From Hydrogenophilales bacterium (lineage in GTDB: Bacteria > Pseudomonadota > Gammaproteobacteria > Burkholderiales > Thiobacillaceae), in the NCBI GenBank assembly GCA_011391655.1, contig JAABQE010000247.1, positions 1 through 8,821 of the forward strand: a stretch of DNA of 8,821 nucleotides, given 5' to 3'. Position numbers and translations under genes: made by a program. Of the stretch, positions 1 through 6,608 are shown piece by piece; position 1 is the stretch's first letter, and each line of letters starts with the position of its first letter. A model generated the notes under the pieces. The model ran no database searches. It saw nothing but the letters and a program-made list of their open reading frames with translations, and had not been told where the DNA came from.

Positions 1-1
1 T

Positions 2-1228
2 TTCGAAAAAATGCTCTACGACAACGGCCCGCTGCTGCACCTGTATGCCGACGCCTGGACACTGACCGGCGACCCCCTGTTCAAGGAAACCGCAGAAGAC
101 ATCGTCGCCTGGCTGCTGCGCGAAATGCGCGCGCCGGAAGGCGGCTTTTATTCCGCGCTCGACGCCGACAGCGAAGGCCATGAAGGCAAGTTCTACGTTT
201 GGACGCTTGACGAGGTGCGCGCCCTGTTGAACGACGAGGAATACGCCGTGGCCGCGCCGCTGTACGGGTTTGACCAGCCGCCGAATTTTGAAAACGCGAG
301 CTGGAACCCCATTCTCGCTCAACCCCTGGACAGCATCGCCACCAGCCTGTGGCTCAACCCGGACGTGGCGATGGCAAGGCTGCACAGCGCACGCGCCAAG
401 CTGTTCGCCGCGCGCGAAACCCGGGTGCGCCCGGGGCGCGACGACAAGCAGCTCACCAGCTGGAATGCGCTGATGATCGGCGGTCTCGCCCACGCCGGGC
501 GCGTGATGGCGCGCACCGACTGGGTCGAAGCCGCGCAGGCCGCCATTGATTTTCTGCATCAAGCCCTGTGGCGCGACGGCCGTCTGCTCGCCAGCTACCA
601 ACACGGCGAGGCGCGGCTCAACGCCTATCTCGACGATTACGCCTTCCTGCTCGATGCCCTGCTGGAAAGCCTGCAAGCCCACTACCGCGAAGCCGACATG
701 GCATGGGCATGCGAGCTGGCCGACGCCCTGCTGACACATTTCGAGGATGCCGAAACCGGTGGATTCTTCTTTACCAGCCACGACCACGAAGCCCTGATCA
801 CCCGCCCCAAACCGGGCTACGACCACGCCACCCCGTCCGGCAATGGCGTCGCCGCATTCGCCCTGCAACGGCTGGGGCATCTATTGGGCGAAACGCGCTA
901 TCTCGACGCCAGCGCGCGCTGCCTGCGGCTGTTCCAGGCGCAGCTCGCCCAGCAGCCGATCGCGTTCCCCACCCTGCTGGCCGTACTCGACGAATCGCTG
1001 TCACCGCCGCGCATCATCCTGCTGCGCGGCCCGGCGGCGGCACTGAGCGAGTGGACAACCGCGCTGACTCCCAAACTTGGCCCGCGCGACCTGATGCTGA
1101 CGCTCCCCCATGGCTTGACGCTGCCCGCCGCGCTGGCCAAACCCGAATCCAGCCAGCCTACTGCCTGGACTTGCAGTGGCACGGCCTGTCTGCCGCCGGT
1201 GACCGAGCTATCTGCTGTGATGGCCTGA
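2..1228 (+). CDS. YyaL/SPATA20-type (DUF255) protein, C-terminal part, 5'-truncated
   Basis: This is the C-terminal part of a thioredoxin-domain-containing protein of the DUF255/YyaL/SPATA20 family. The frame is open from base 2 (F-E-K-M-L-Y-D-N), and this FEKMLYDN stretch is internal in the family, so the ATG at 11 is not the start. About 408 codons are visible; family members run to roughly 650-700 residues, so the N-terminal thioredoxin-like domain lies outside the window. What remains is the alpha/alpha-toroid, glycosidase-like part, with family hallmarks: GGFYSALDADSEG near base 140, R-x-R-P-x-x-DDKQLTSWNALM at about 422-475, LDDYAFLLDALLES near 625-670, and DHATPSGNG near 820-850. The molecular function of the bacterial proteins is not settled; a redox or sugar-related role is inferred from the folds. 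The gap to the next gene (1229-1323) holds only a 5-bp stem-loop (1283-1297, GCTCT/AGAGC) without a T-tract. The family call is firm. Confidence 0.93.
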   Translation, partial: FEKMLYDNGPLLHLYADAWTLTGDPLFKETAEDIVAWLLREMRAPEGGFYSALDADSEGHEGKFYVWTLDEVRALLNDEEYAVAAPLYGFDQPPNFENASWNPILAQPLDSIATSLWLNPDVAMARLHSARAKLFAARETRVRPGRDDKQLTSWNALMIGGLAHAGRVMARTDWVEAAQAAIDFLHQALWRDGRLLASYQHGEARLNAYLDDYAFLLDALLESLQAHYREADMAWACELADALLTHFEDAETGGFFFTSHDHEALITRPKPGYDHATPSGNGVAAFALQRLGHLLGETRYLDASARCLRLFQAQLAQQPIAFPTLLAVLDESLSPPRIILLRGPAAALSEWTTALTPKLGPRDLMLTLPHGLTLPAALAKPESSQPTAWTCSGTACLPPVTELSAVMA

Positions 1229-1323
1229 TTGCGGAATCCCATTCGAAATGGTGGGCCGAATTTGGAACTCTGTCGCGCTTTTGCTCTCAAAAAGAGCGTC
1301 AGTTCATTTCGGGAGCCGCCATC

Positions 1324-2112
1324 ATGAGTACACATGCTGTCCACCACCCGCAGGCTGCGCACATGGCGTTGCCGGGAATTCGTCAAGTAAGCGTTCAGCA
1401 AACCCTGCAATGGTTACGCGCCGGCGCGCAGGACATTGCCAAGGCTTGGCCACTGAGCCTGTTTTACGGCTTCGTATTCGCACTGTTGGGCTATGGTTTG
1501 GTGCACGGTGCGTGGGGCCGGCCGCATCTGGCGCTGGCACTCGCGTCCGGCTTCCTGTTTGTCGCACCACTGCTGGCCACGGTGTTTTATTGCCTGAGCC
1601 ACCGGCTGGAACATCACCACAAGCTGCCCGCACTGTGGGTGCCTTTGCTGTCGTGGCGCGCCAATCCCGCTTCGCTCGGCCTGTTTGCCCTGATGCTGGT
1701 GTTTGCGCTTTCGATGTGGGAACGTATCTCGGCTATTCTGGTCGGACTATTTCTCAATGACGCGGGCATCGGCAGTCTCGCCGACCTGTTGAGCCTGGAT
1801 GCGGCGCGCCTGCACGCCGATTTCGTGCTGGCATACCTGGCGTTTGGCGGCATGCTGGCGTTGCTGGTGTTCAGTCTATCGGTGGTGTCGTTGCCGATGC
1901 TGCTGCATCGCAAGGTTGATCTGGCAACTGCGCTGGTGACCAGTTTAATGGCGACCAAGCGCAATTTTCCGGTGATGCTGCTATGGAGCGCGCTGATCGC
2001 CGGATTGATTGCGATTGGCATGGCGACCAACTTCATCGCCATGGCGCTGATCTTTCCCTGGCTGGGCCATGCCAGTTGGCATGCCTACCGCGATTTGATT
2101 GAGAAGGAATAA
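1324..2112 (+). CDS. DUF2189-family integral membrane protein
   Basis: A 262-residue polytopic inner-membrane protein of unknown function that looks like the DUF2189 family. The N-terminal 40 residues are hydrophilic and His-rich. They are followed by about five or six hydrophobic segments, near residues 42-62, 68-90, 115-140, 168-193 and 216-245. Family-like landmarks are A-W-P-L-S-L-x-Y-G at about 41-49, SGFLFVAPLLA followed by S-H-R-L-E around 75-96, and the C-terminal FPWLGHASWHAYRDL around 244-258. The frame is open far upstream (to 568), but that stretch overlaps the preceding gene in another frame and resembles no protein. The ATG at 1324 has a GGGAG ribosome site (1311-1315, 8-nt spacing) and begins the recognisable protein. 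No catalytic motif or ligand site is visible. It lies 95 nt after the DUF255 gene and 122 nt before the cytochrome gene on the same strand. A shared transcript is possible but not shown. Confidence 0.88.
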   Translation: MSTHAVHHPQAAHMALPGIRQVSVQQTLQWLRAGAQDIAKAWPLSLFYGFVFALLGYGLVHGAWGRPHLALALASGFLFVAPLLATVFYCLSHRLEHHHKLPALWVPLLSWRANPASLGLFALMLVFALSMWERISAILVGLFLNDAGIGSLADLLSLDAARLHADFVLAYLAFGGMLALLVFSLSVVSLPMLLHRKVDLATALVTSLMATKRNFPVMLLWSALIAGLIAIGMATNFIAMALIFPWLGHASWHAYRDLIEKE

Positions 2113-2153
2113 CAACATTTATTAGGATGGGTCTAGAAATAACCCGACTCCAG

Positions 2154-2190
2154 ACTTGCACAGAAGCTTCTTTTCCTTAATAGTGCAAGT
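2154..2190. repeat. 8-bp inverted repeat upstream of the cytochrome c gene
   Basis: ACTTGCAC (2154-2161) and GTGCAAGT (2183-2190) are perfect reverse complements separated by 21 nt. The 10-bp palindrome AGAAGCTTCT (2162-2171) directly follows the left arm. The structure sits in the 122-nt gap before the cytochrome gene, about 45-80 nt from its start. It could be an operator pair or an mRNA 5'-UTR hairpin. No T-tract follows the right arm, so it is not an ordinary terminator for the DUF2189 gene. The left arm contains TTGCAC (2156-2161), a possible -35, but the AT-rich stretch 16-17 nt downstream (TAATAG) is a poor -10. The repeat is certain; its function is not. Confidence 0.45.
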
Positions 2191-2234
2191 GCGATGATTA
2201 ACACACGCCCACTTGATTTCCACGGAGATTGCAA

Positions 2235-2558
2235 ATGATGAAAACACTCGTAATGACCGCAGCATCGGCTGCCCTGTTGCTGATGTCCGGTATGGCTGCA
2301 GCAGCCGACGACGGCCAAGCACTGGCTCAGAAAAATGCTTGCATGTCCTGCCATGGCGTTGACAAGAAAATCGTTGGCCCCGCGTACAAGGATGTCGCCA
2401 AGAAATATGCGGGCGACAAGGGCGCACAAGCCAAACTGGTCGCTAAAGTGAAGGCGGGCGGCAAGGGTGTGTGGGGTGAGATTCCCATGCCGCCGAACCC
2501 GCAGGTCAAGCCTGAAGACTTGAACAAGATCGTTGCCTGGATTCTGACTGCGAAGTAA
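2235..2558 (+). CDS. Class I cytochrome c (c551/c552 type), periplasmic
   Basis: A small secreted monohaem electron carrier of 107 residues, with a mature form of about 83. The N-terminus (MMKTLVM, a hydrophobic core, then AAAA-DD) is a Sec signal peptide, probably cleaved around residues 23-25. The haem-binding motif is C-M-S-C-H at residues 36-40, with His40 as the proximal ligand. The distal ligand should be Met85 in the I-P-M-P-P-N loop. V-G-P-A-Y-K-D-V-A-K-K-Y-A-G after the haem site and the C-terminal helix with A-W-I-L are typical of c551/c552 (c8) proteins, which shuttle electrons between the bc1 complex and terminal oxidases or nitrite reductase. The physiological partner cannot be told from this window. 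Two adjacent ATGs (2235, 2238) follow GGAGA (2224-2228); the first gives 6-nt spacing and the second 9, so either may be used. An upstream TTG (2229) abuts the ribosome site and is unlikely. The gene is followed at once by a strong terminator. Base composition is less GC-rich than in flanking genes, and I see no other sign of transfer. Confidence 0.95.
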   Translation: MMKTLVMTAASAALLLMSGMAAAADDGQALAQKNACMSCHGVDKKIVGPAYKDVAKKYAGDKGAQAKLVAKVKAGGKGVWGEIPMPPNPQVKPEDLNKIVAWILTAK

Positions 2559-2578
2559 TTCGATCCTGCTGCAAGCAC

Positions 2579-2614
2579 ACACAAGGCCGACTTCACGTCG
2601 GCCTTGTGTTTTTT
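2579..2614 (+). terminator. Intrinsic terminator of the cytochrome c gene
   Basis: A perfect 13-bp stem (ACACAAGGCCGAC at 2579-2591 with GTCGGCCTTGTGT at 2597-2609) closes a 5-nt loop (TTCAC) and runs straight into six T residues (2609-2614). It lies 20 nt after the cytochrome stop codon and separates this gene from the binding-protein gene. This is a textbook Rho-independent terminator. Confidence 0.95.
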
Positions 2615-2654
2615 GGCGTGGCGCTTCTTGGAAAGGCCGGGTGCGGCGGGCTTG

Positions 2655-2663
2655 TGGTATAAA
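2655..2663 (+). promoter_or_regulatory. Likely extended -10 promoter of the binding-protein gene
   Basis: TGGTATAAA matches the sigma-70 extended -10 pattern (TG-n-TATAAT, with one mismatch in the hexamer). It lies 35-43 nt upstream of the start at 2698 and just after the cytochrome terminator, where a new promoter is needed. No good -35 is present at 16-18 nt spacing (the positions read roughly GGCCGG), as is common for extended -10 promoters. Initiation near 2670 would give a leader of about 28 nt. This is predicted by pattern only. Confidence 0.5.
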
Positions 2664-2697
2664 TTCCGCGTTCAAACTTGTTTGCGGAAAAACCGAT

Positions 2698-3849
2698 ATG
2701 ACACGCCACACCCTCAGTTTTGCGGCCTTGGCCGTTGCAGCCCTGGTTGCCGGATGCGGCGACAAGCCCCAGCAAAATGGTGATCAGGTGGTGTTAATCG
2801 GCCAGGTATCTCCCCTCACCGGCCCGCAAGCGCATCTGGGCAAAGACAATGAAAACGGTGCGCGCCTGGCACTGGATGAAATCAACGCTTCCAGCCTCAC
2901 CCTCGGTGGCAAAAAAATCGTACTCGAGATGAAGAGTGAGGACGACGCAGCCGACCCCAAAACCGCCACCACCGTGGCACAAAAACTGGTCGACGAAGGC
3001 GTCGCGGGTGTCATCGGCCACCTCAATTCGGGCGCCACCATCCCGGCTTCCAGGATCTATGCGGACAGCGGCATTCCGCAGATTTCGCCCTCGGCCACCG
3101 CCGTGGCCTACACCGCTTCCGGCTACAAAACCGCTTATCGCGTGATGACCAACGACGCGCAGCAAGGCAGCGTGCTGGGCAGTTTCGCCGTGACCAAACT
3201 CGGCGCGAAAAAAATCGCCATCATCGACGACCGCACGGCCTACGGCCAGGGCCTCGCCGACGAAGTCGAGAAAGCCGCCAAAGCCGCCGGCGGCGAAGTG
3301 GTCGCGCGCGAATACACGTCCGACCGCTCCACCGACTTCATGGCGATTCTCACCTCGATCAAGGGCAAGGCACCCGATCTGGTGTTCTTTGGCGGCATGG
3401 ACCCACAGGCCGCGCCGATGATCAAGCAAATGAAACAGCTCGGCATGACCGCCACCTTCCTCGGCGGTGATGGCGCCCAAACGCCCAAGTTCATCGAACT
3501 GGCCGGTGCCGACGGCGAAGGCGCCATCGCCTCCAACCCCGGCCTGCCGCTCGCCACAATGCCCGGGGGCGCGGCGTTCAAAGCCAAGTTCGAAGCCAAG
3601 TACGGCCAGATCCAGAACTACGCGCCTTACGCCTACGACGCCATGCACGTGTTGATCGCCGCCATGAAACGCGCCGACTCCAGCGACCCGGCCAAGTATC
3701 TGGCCGAACTGCCCAAGACCGATTACCAGGGCGTGACCGGACGCGTGCGCTTTGACGCCAAAGGCGACATTACCGGCGGCGCCGTCACGCTCTATCAGGT
3801 GAAAGACGGCAAGTGGGTCACACTGGAAACCGTATTGAGCGGTAAATAA
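2698..3849 (+). CDS. Branched-chain amino acid-type ABC transporter substrate-binding lipoprotein (LivJ/LivK-like)
   Basis: A 383-residue periplasmic binding protein of type-1 fold (Leu/Ile/Val-binding family). It would capture an amino acid or related small ligand and deliver it to a LivHMGF-type ABC importer. The N-terminus is a lipoprotein signal with lipobox L-V-A-G-C (residues 16-20), so Cys20 should be acylated and the protein membrane-anchored. Family landmarks follow: I-G-Q-V-S-P-L-T-G-P near 34-43, NGARLALDEIN near 53-63, the A-D-P-K-T-A stretch, GVIGHLNSGATIPAS, Y-G-Q-G-L-A-D-E, DFMAIL, and PDLVFFGGMDPQA. Length is normal. The ATG at 2698 has a short GGA ribosome site (2686-2688) and begins the signal peptide; a GTG at 2641 would place unrelated residues before it. 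No permease or ATPase gene is adjacent: the next gene converges from the other strand. Ligand specificity cannot be read from the sequence, and relatives include sensors and amide/urea-binding proteins. Confidence 0.93.
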   Translation: MTRHTLSFAALAVAALVAGCGDKPQQNGDQVVLIGQVSPLTGPQAHLGKDNENGARLALDEINASSLTLGGKKIVLEMKSEDDAADPKTATTVAQKLVDEGVAGVIGHLNSGATIPASRIYADSGIPQISPSATAVAYTASGYKTAYRVMTNDAQQGSVLGSFAVTKLGAKKIAIIDDRTAYGQGLADEVEKAAKAAGGEVVAREYTSDRSTDFMAILTSIKGKAPDLVFFGGMDPQAAPMIKQMKQLGMTATFLGGDGAQTPKFIELAGADGEGAIASNPGLPLATMPGGAAFKAKFEAKYGQIQNYAPYAYDAMHVLIAAMKRADSSDPAKYLAELPKTDYQGVTGRVRFDAKGDITGGAVTLYQVKDGKWVTLETVLSGK

Positions 3850-3861
3850 AGCGGGGCGGGC

Positions 3862-3892
3862 GGCGCCTGCTTCACTCAGCGATCAGGGCGCC
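3862..3892. terminator. Possible weak hairpin between convergent genes
   Basis: GGCGCCTG (3862-3869) can pair with CA-g-GGCGCC (3884-3892) with one bulged G, enclosing about 14 nt. It spans the 33-nt gap between the binding-protein stop (3849) and the nuclease stop (3883), and runs slightly into the nuclease 3' end. Being symmetric it could act on both strands, but neither side has a T-tract. Each arm is also the self-complementary GGCGCC, common in GC-rich DNA. Rho-dependent termination or overlapping transcripts are equally possible. Confidence 0.25.
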
Positions 3893-6603
3893 AACCCGTC
3901 CTGATCCGCATCACCCCACATCCCCTTGCGGCAAAGTCCGCGCGCTTCGCAATGCTGGCAAACGCTATCGATGCCCGTTGCGGGCAGTGCTGCGCCTGCG
4001 GCAATGGCTTCGAGCAGCGCCGGCAAGCGGCGGCAGATGGCGTCGATATCGGTTTCACCATCGAGTTCGAGCGGCGCGACGGGGGTTTCGTTGATTGGCA
4101 GGTAAGCGGCGGCAGCCTCGGCGAGCCAGGCGTAAAACGGCAGCTGGACCGCTTCGGCGGGGTTTTTAAGCTTCTTTTTGAGCCCCTGTGCTGCGCCGGT
4201 TTTGTAGTCGATGACGGCCAGCGCCTCGCCGCCCGTATCGATGCGGCAATCGACGCGATCAATGCGGCCGTGCAGGGTGATTTCACCGAGGCCTGCCACC
4301 TCGAACGGCATGTCAAATGCGGTTTCACCCGACTGATAGCGCCAGCCCTGGGCCTGACTCTCCAGCCAGGCGTCAATGTAGGCGGGCTGAATGCTTGCCC
4401 AGCGCTTATCCCAGACCGTGCCGGTAAAAGCAGGCAGTGCGGCAAACTCAGTGGCAGATATTTCGCCCAGGCGCGCCAGCGCAGCGGCACGCTCGGCTGG
4501 CGGCTGGCTGTCGTGAAAGCTTTTGAGGATACGGTGCAGGGCGTTGCCGTAATCGCTCTTGTCGAGCGCATCGTCGGCTTCGTCGAGTTCACGGATGCCG
4601 AGCACACCTTGAACGAAAAACCGGTACGGGCAGTCGAGCAGCGTTTGGTAAGCAGTGGGCGAATAACGGCGCGGTAATTGTGCGGGCATCACCACCGGCG
4701 CAGGTTGTACGCTCGCCTCGGGCGGCGGGCTGGAACAAGCGGGTGGCTCGCCGCTGGCCTGATGCGGCAGGTCGCTTCCCCACGCGGCCAGGTGCAGCGC
4801 CTGCAGGCGCAATACCAGCGGCGAGGCGGGGTTGGGTTCGTCGTTGTGCCAGGCTTGCCAGCTCAACAGCGCGCTGCCCTGGCTCAGCAACTGGATCAGG
4901 TCGGTGGTGGCCGCGGCGGCTTCGGCGGCGGCGGTGGGCAGACCGAGCTGCGCGCGGGTGGACTGACTGAACAGGCCCGGCGCAGGATAGACCGGCAAGT
5001 GGTGGGCGTCGGCGCCGATGACGGCGACAGCCTCGAACACGCGGCCACGCGCGGCGGGCAGCGACGTCAGCACAATCGGGCTGGCCACGCTGGCGTCGAT
5101 AAAGCTCGCTGATTCCAGCGCCAGATTGAGCCAGCGCCGCCATTCGCCAAAGCTGTATTTTTCGCTGTCGTCGCCGAGATCGTGGCGCAAGCTTTCCAGG
5201 GTTTCCAGCACTTTGGCGCCGGCCGCGTCGGCTTTCAGCGTGACGTCGAGTTGGGCGAGGCTGTCCAGCAGCCGGGTCAGCCAGACGGCCAGCGGCGCGC
5301 GCGTCTGGGCAAAGCGCTGACGCGCGCTGAACAGCGCGGCCAGCCAGTCCGGCAGCGCACCAAACTGCTTGTGCACCAGCCGCTGAATATCGGCCATGCC
5401 TTGCGCGACACCCTGCCGCCGCAGCGCGAGTTCGAGCTGCAACACCTGATCCTGCCGCGCCGCCAGATCACCCAGCACGAAAGGCGATTTCAGCAAATCG
5501 AGCAATTCGACATGCGGAAAATCGCTCGCCACACACTCGAGCCAGCGATCGATGACAGCGGCAGCGGCCGTGGTCGATAGCGTCCAACCGGTTTCGTCGG
5601 CCACCAGCACGTCCATCCGTTCGAGCAGCGCACGCACCCGGCGCGCGGTCTCACGATCGAGCGCGATCAGGGCGATGTCGCGCTTTCCGTCCTGGAGTTG
5701 TGCGGCTACCCACGTGGCAATCGCGCGTGCCTCTGCCTCAAGATGCGGCGCTGGATTCAAGCCAAGACGCGCCTGCAACGGCGTATTGGGGTGAGCGCTC
5801 GCCAACGTTCTGGCGCGCGCCAGCACAGGTGGATCGCTGCATTGCCAGGCCTGGTGCAGGGTCTGCACCACCGCGTCTGCGGCAGTGCATAGCTCACCGC
5901 TCAACTCAAACTGGGTGACGCTGGTATATTCGGCGCAGCGCGCGAGAAACTGCTGCTCGACCGCAGTAAGCGTGCCCAAGGCATAGCCATATAGCGGGCG
6001 CGGGTCGGTTGCGAGTTGCACCAGCAGTTGATCGAGCGCCGCCGCATAACGCGCCTGCGGGTCATGGCCACCGGTGTTAAGCGCCTGCCATACCGCCTCG
6101 ATCAGCGCCGTTTCGCGGTCGAGCGCATCGGCGTGCAAGGCGCGAATCTGCGATCCAATATCGCCACCCAGCCGCGCAGCGGACAGCTCATCGGCCAGTG
6201 CGAGCAACTCATTCGCCAGCGTCCATTTGTCGATATTCCCCAGCCAGTCCACACGCCGCAGCACGCCATGCAGACGCGCCAGACGCCGCGCCTGCGGCTC
6301 GCCATGGCCGTCTGCCGTGCACTCTGCCCAGGTTTTGAGCGGAACAATATGCGGCGGAATCAGCACCGGCAGGCCGGCAGTCTGCGCCAGTACCCGGGCG
6401 AAATCCTGCCCGGCACGATGATTGGGGACGAGCACCGTCAGCCCGGATAAATCGGGCAAACGGTCAGCGTGTTGGTCGAGCAGGTGGCGGGCAACGGCGG
6501 CCGGCAGCGATGCACCATGCAAAGCATACGACGCCATCCCGCATTGCGGGACGTCAGCGCGCAGTAGATCGGAGTCCGTTAGGGGAATCGTGGCGATTCC
6601 CAT
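3883..6603 (-). CDS. AddB-like PD-(D/E)XK nuclease / probable DNA repair protein with iron-sulfur signature
   Basis: A 906-residue cytoplasmic protein resembling the AddB-related 'probable DNA repair protein' family. The N-terminal two-thirds looks like a degenerate UvrD-type helicase fold: LTVLVPNHRAGQ (about 55-66) sits where a Walker A would be but lacks G-K-T. Family-like stretches follow: RALLERMDVLVADETGW at about 324-340 and VIGADAHHLP near 528-537. A Pro-rich linker (about 617-640) leads to a RecB-type nuclease domain: His690 in G-N-A-L-H, Asp782 in G-R-I-D-R-V-D, Asp799 and Lys801 in I-D-Y-K-T-G, and Q820/Y824 in Q-L-P-F-Y-A-W-L. Cys658 (D-C-P-Y-R-F) with Cys882, Cys885 and Cys891 makes the AddB-type 4Fe-4S signature that staples this domain. 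It should process double-strand DNA ends with an AddA-like helicase, but none is adjacent. It lies 5 nt after the fdxA stop. The ATG at 6603 has GGAG 11 nt upstream. Alternatives are a TTG at 6612 overlapping the fdxA stop and an ATG at 6537 without a ribosome site; the exact start is unsure. Confidence 0.9.
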   Translation of the reverse strand: MGIATIPLTDSDLLRADVPQCGMASYALHGASLPAAVARHLLDQHADRLPDLSGLTVLVPNHRAGQDFARVLAQTAGLPVLIPPHIVPLKTWAECTADGHGEPQARRLARLHGVLRRVDWLGNIDKWTLANELLALADELSAARLGGDIGSQIRALHADALDRETALIEAVWQALNTGGHDPQARYAAALDQLLVQLATDPRPLYGYALGTLTAVEQQFLARCAEYTSVTQFELSGELCTAADAVVQTLHQAWQCSDPPVLARARTLASAHPNTPLQARLGLNPAPHLEAEARAIATWVAAQLQDGKRDIALIALDRETARRVRALLERMDVLVADETGWTLSTTAAAAVIDRWLECVASDFPHVELLDLLKSPFVLGDLAARQDQVLQLELALRRQGVAQGMADIQRLVHKQFGALPDWLAALFSARQRFAQTRAPLAVWLTRLLDSLAQLDVTLKADAAGAKVLETLESLRHDLGDDSEKYSFGEWRRWLNLALESASFIDASVASPIVLTSLPAARGRVFEAVAVIGADAHHLPVYPAPGLFSQSTRAQLGLPTAAAEAAAATTDLIQLLSQGSALLSWQAWHNDEPNPASPLVLRLQALHLAAWGSDLPHQASGEPPACSSPPPEASVQPAPVVMPAQLPRRYSPTAYQTLLDCPYRFFVQGVLGIRELDEADDALDKSDYGNALHRILKSFHDSQPPAERAAALARLGEISATEFAALPAFTGTVWDKRWASIQPAYIDAWLESQAQGWRYQSGETAFDMPFEVAGLGEITLHGRIDRVDCRIDTGGEALAVIDYKTGAAQGLKKKLKNPAEAVQLPFYAWLAEAAAAYLPINETPVAPLELDGETDIDAICRRLPALLEAIAAGAALPATGIDSVCQHCEARGLCRKGMWGDADQDGLAP

Positions 6604-6608
6604 TGCAT
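6579..6608 (-). other. Possible 9-codon leader ORF overlapping the nuclease start
   Basis: The ATG at 6608-6606 is 6 nt from the GGAG sequence, the best ribosome-site spacing in this junction. It is out of frame with the nuclease. It encodes nine residues (MQWESPRFP) and stops at TAA (6581-6579). It overlaps the fdxA-nuclease junction and the in-frame nuclease ATG at 6603. It may be chance, or a short ORF tuning nuclease translation by competition or reinitiation. The peptide resembles nothing I know. Confidence 0.2.
6583..6601 (-). promoter_or_regulatory. Hairpin at the nuclease start codon
   Basis: On the minus strand GGGAATCG and CGATTCCC form a perfect 8-bp stem around a 3-nt CCA loop, beginning at the G of the in-frame ATG (6603-6601). 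In mRNA this would bury the first codons next to the initiation site and could lower translation of the nuclease relative to fdxA. No T-tract follows, so it is not a terminator. A second, shorter hairpin (CCCGC/GCGGG, loop AAT, within 6537-6550) lies just before the internal ATG at 6537. The pairing is seen directly; a regulatory role is inference. Confidence 0.45.

Noticed and set aside
1283..1297. GCTCT/AGAGC stem-loop considered as a terminator of the DUF255 gene
   Set aside because: Only 5 bp with no T-tract after it; too weak to call.
568..1323. In-frame upstream extension of the DUF2189 protein
   Set aside because: Overlaps the DUF255 gene out of frame and is Arg/Ala/Pro-rich noise. 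The ATG at 1324 has a good ribosome site and starts the recognisable protein.
2129..2145. GGGT/ACCC pairing after the DUF2189 gene considered as a terminator
   Set aside because: Only 4 bp with a 9-nt loop and no T-tract.
2641..2697. GTG start extending the binding lipoprotein by 19 residues
   Set aside because: It would place the likely -10 element inside the gene and non-signal residues before a standard lipoprotein signal peptide.
2794..3648. Minus-strand open frame (284 codons) opposite the binding-protein gene
   Set aside because: Gly/Phe/Val-rich shadow of a well-recognised sense gene, with no sensible domain.
3952..4677. Plus-strand open frame (241 codons) inside the nuclease gene
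   Set aside because: Antisense to the nuclease domain, which carries the catalytic motifs in its own frame. No family resemblance.
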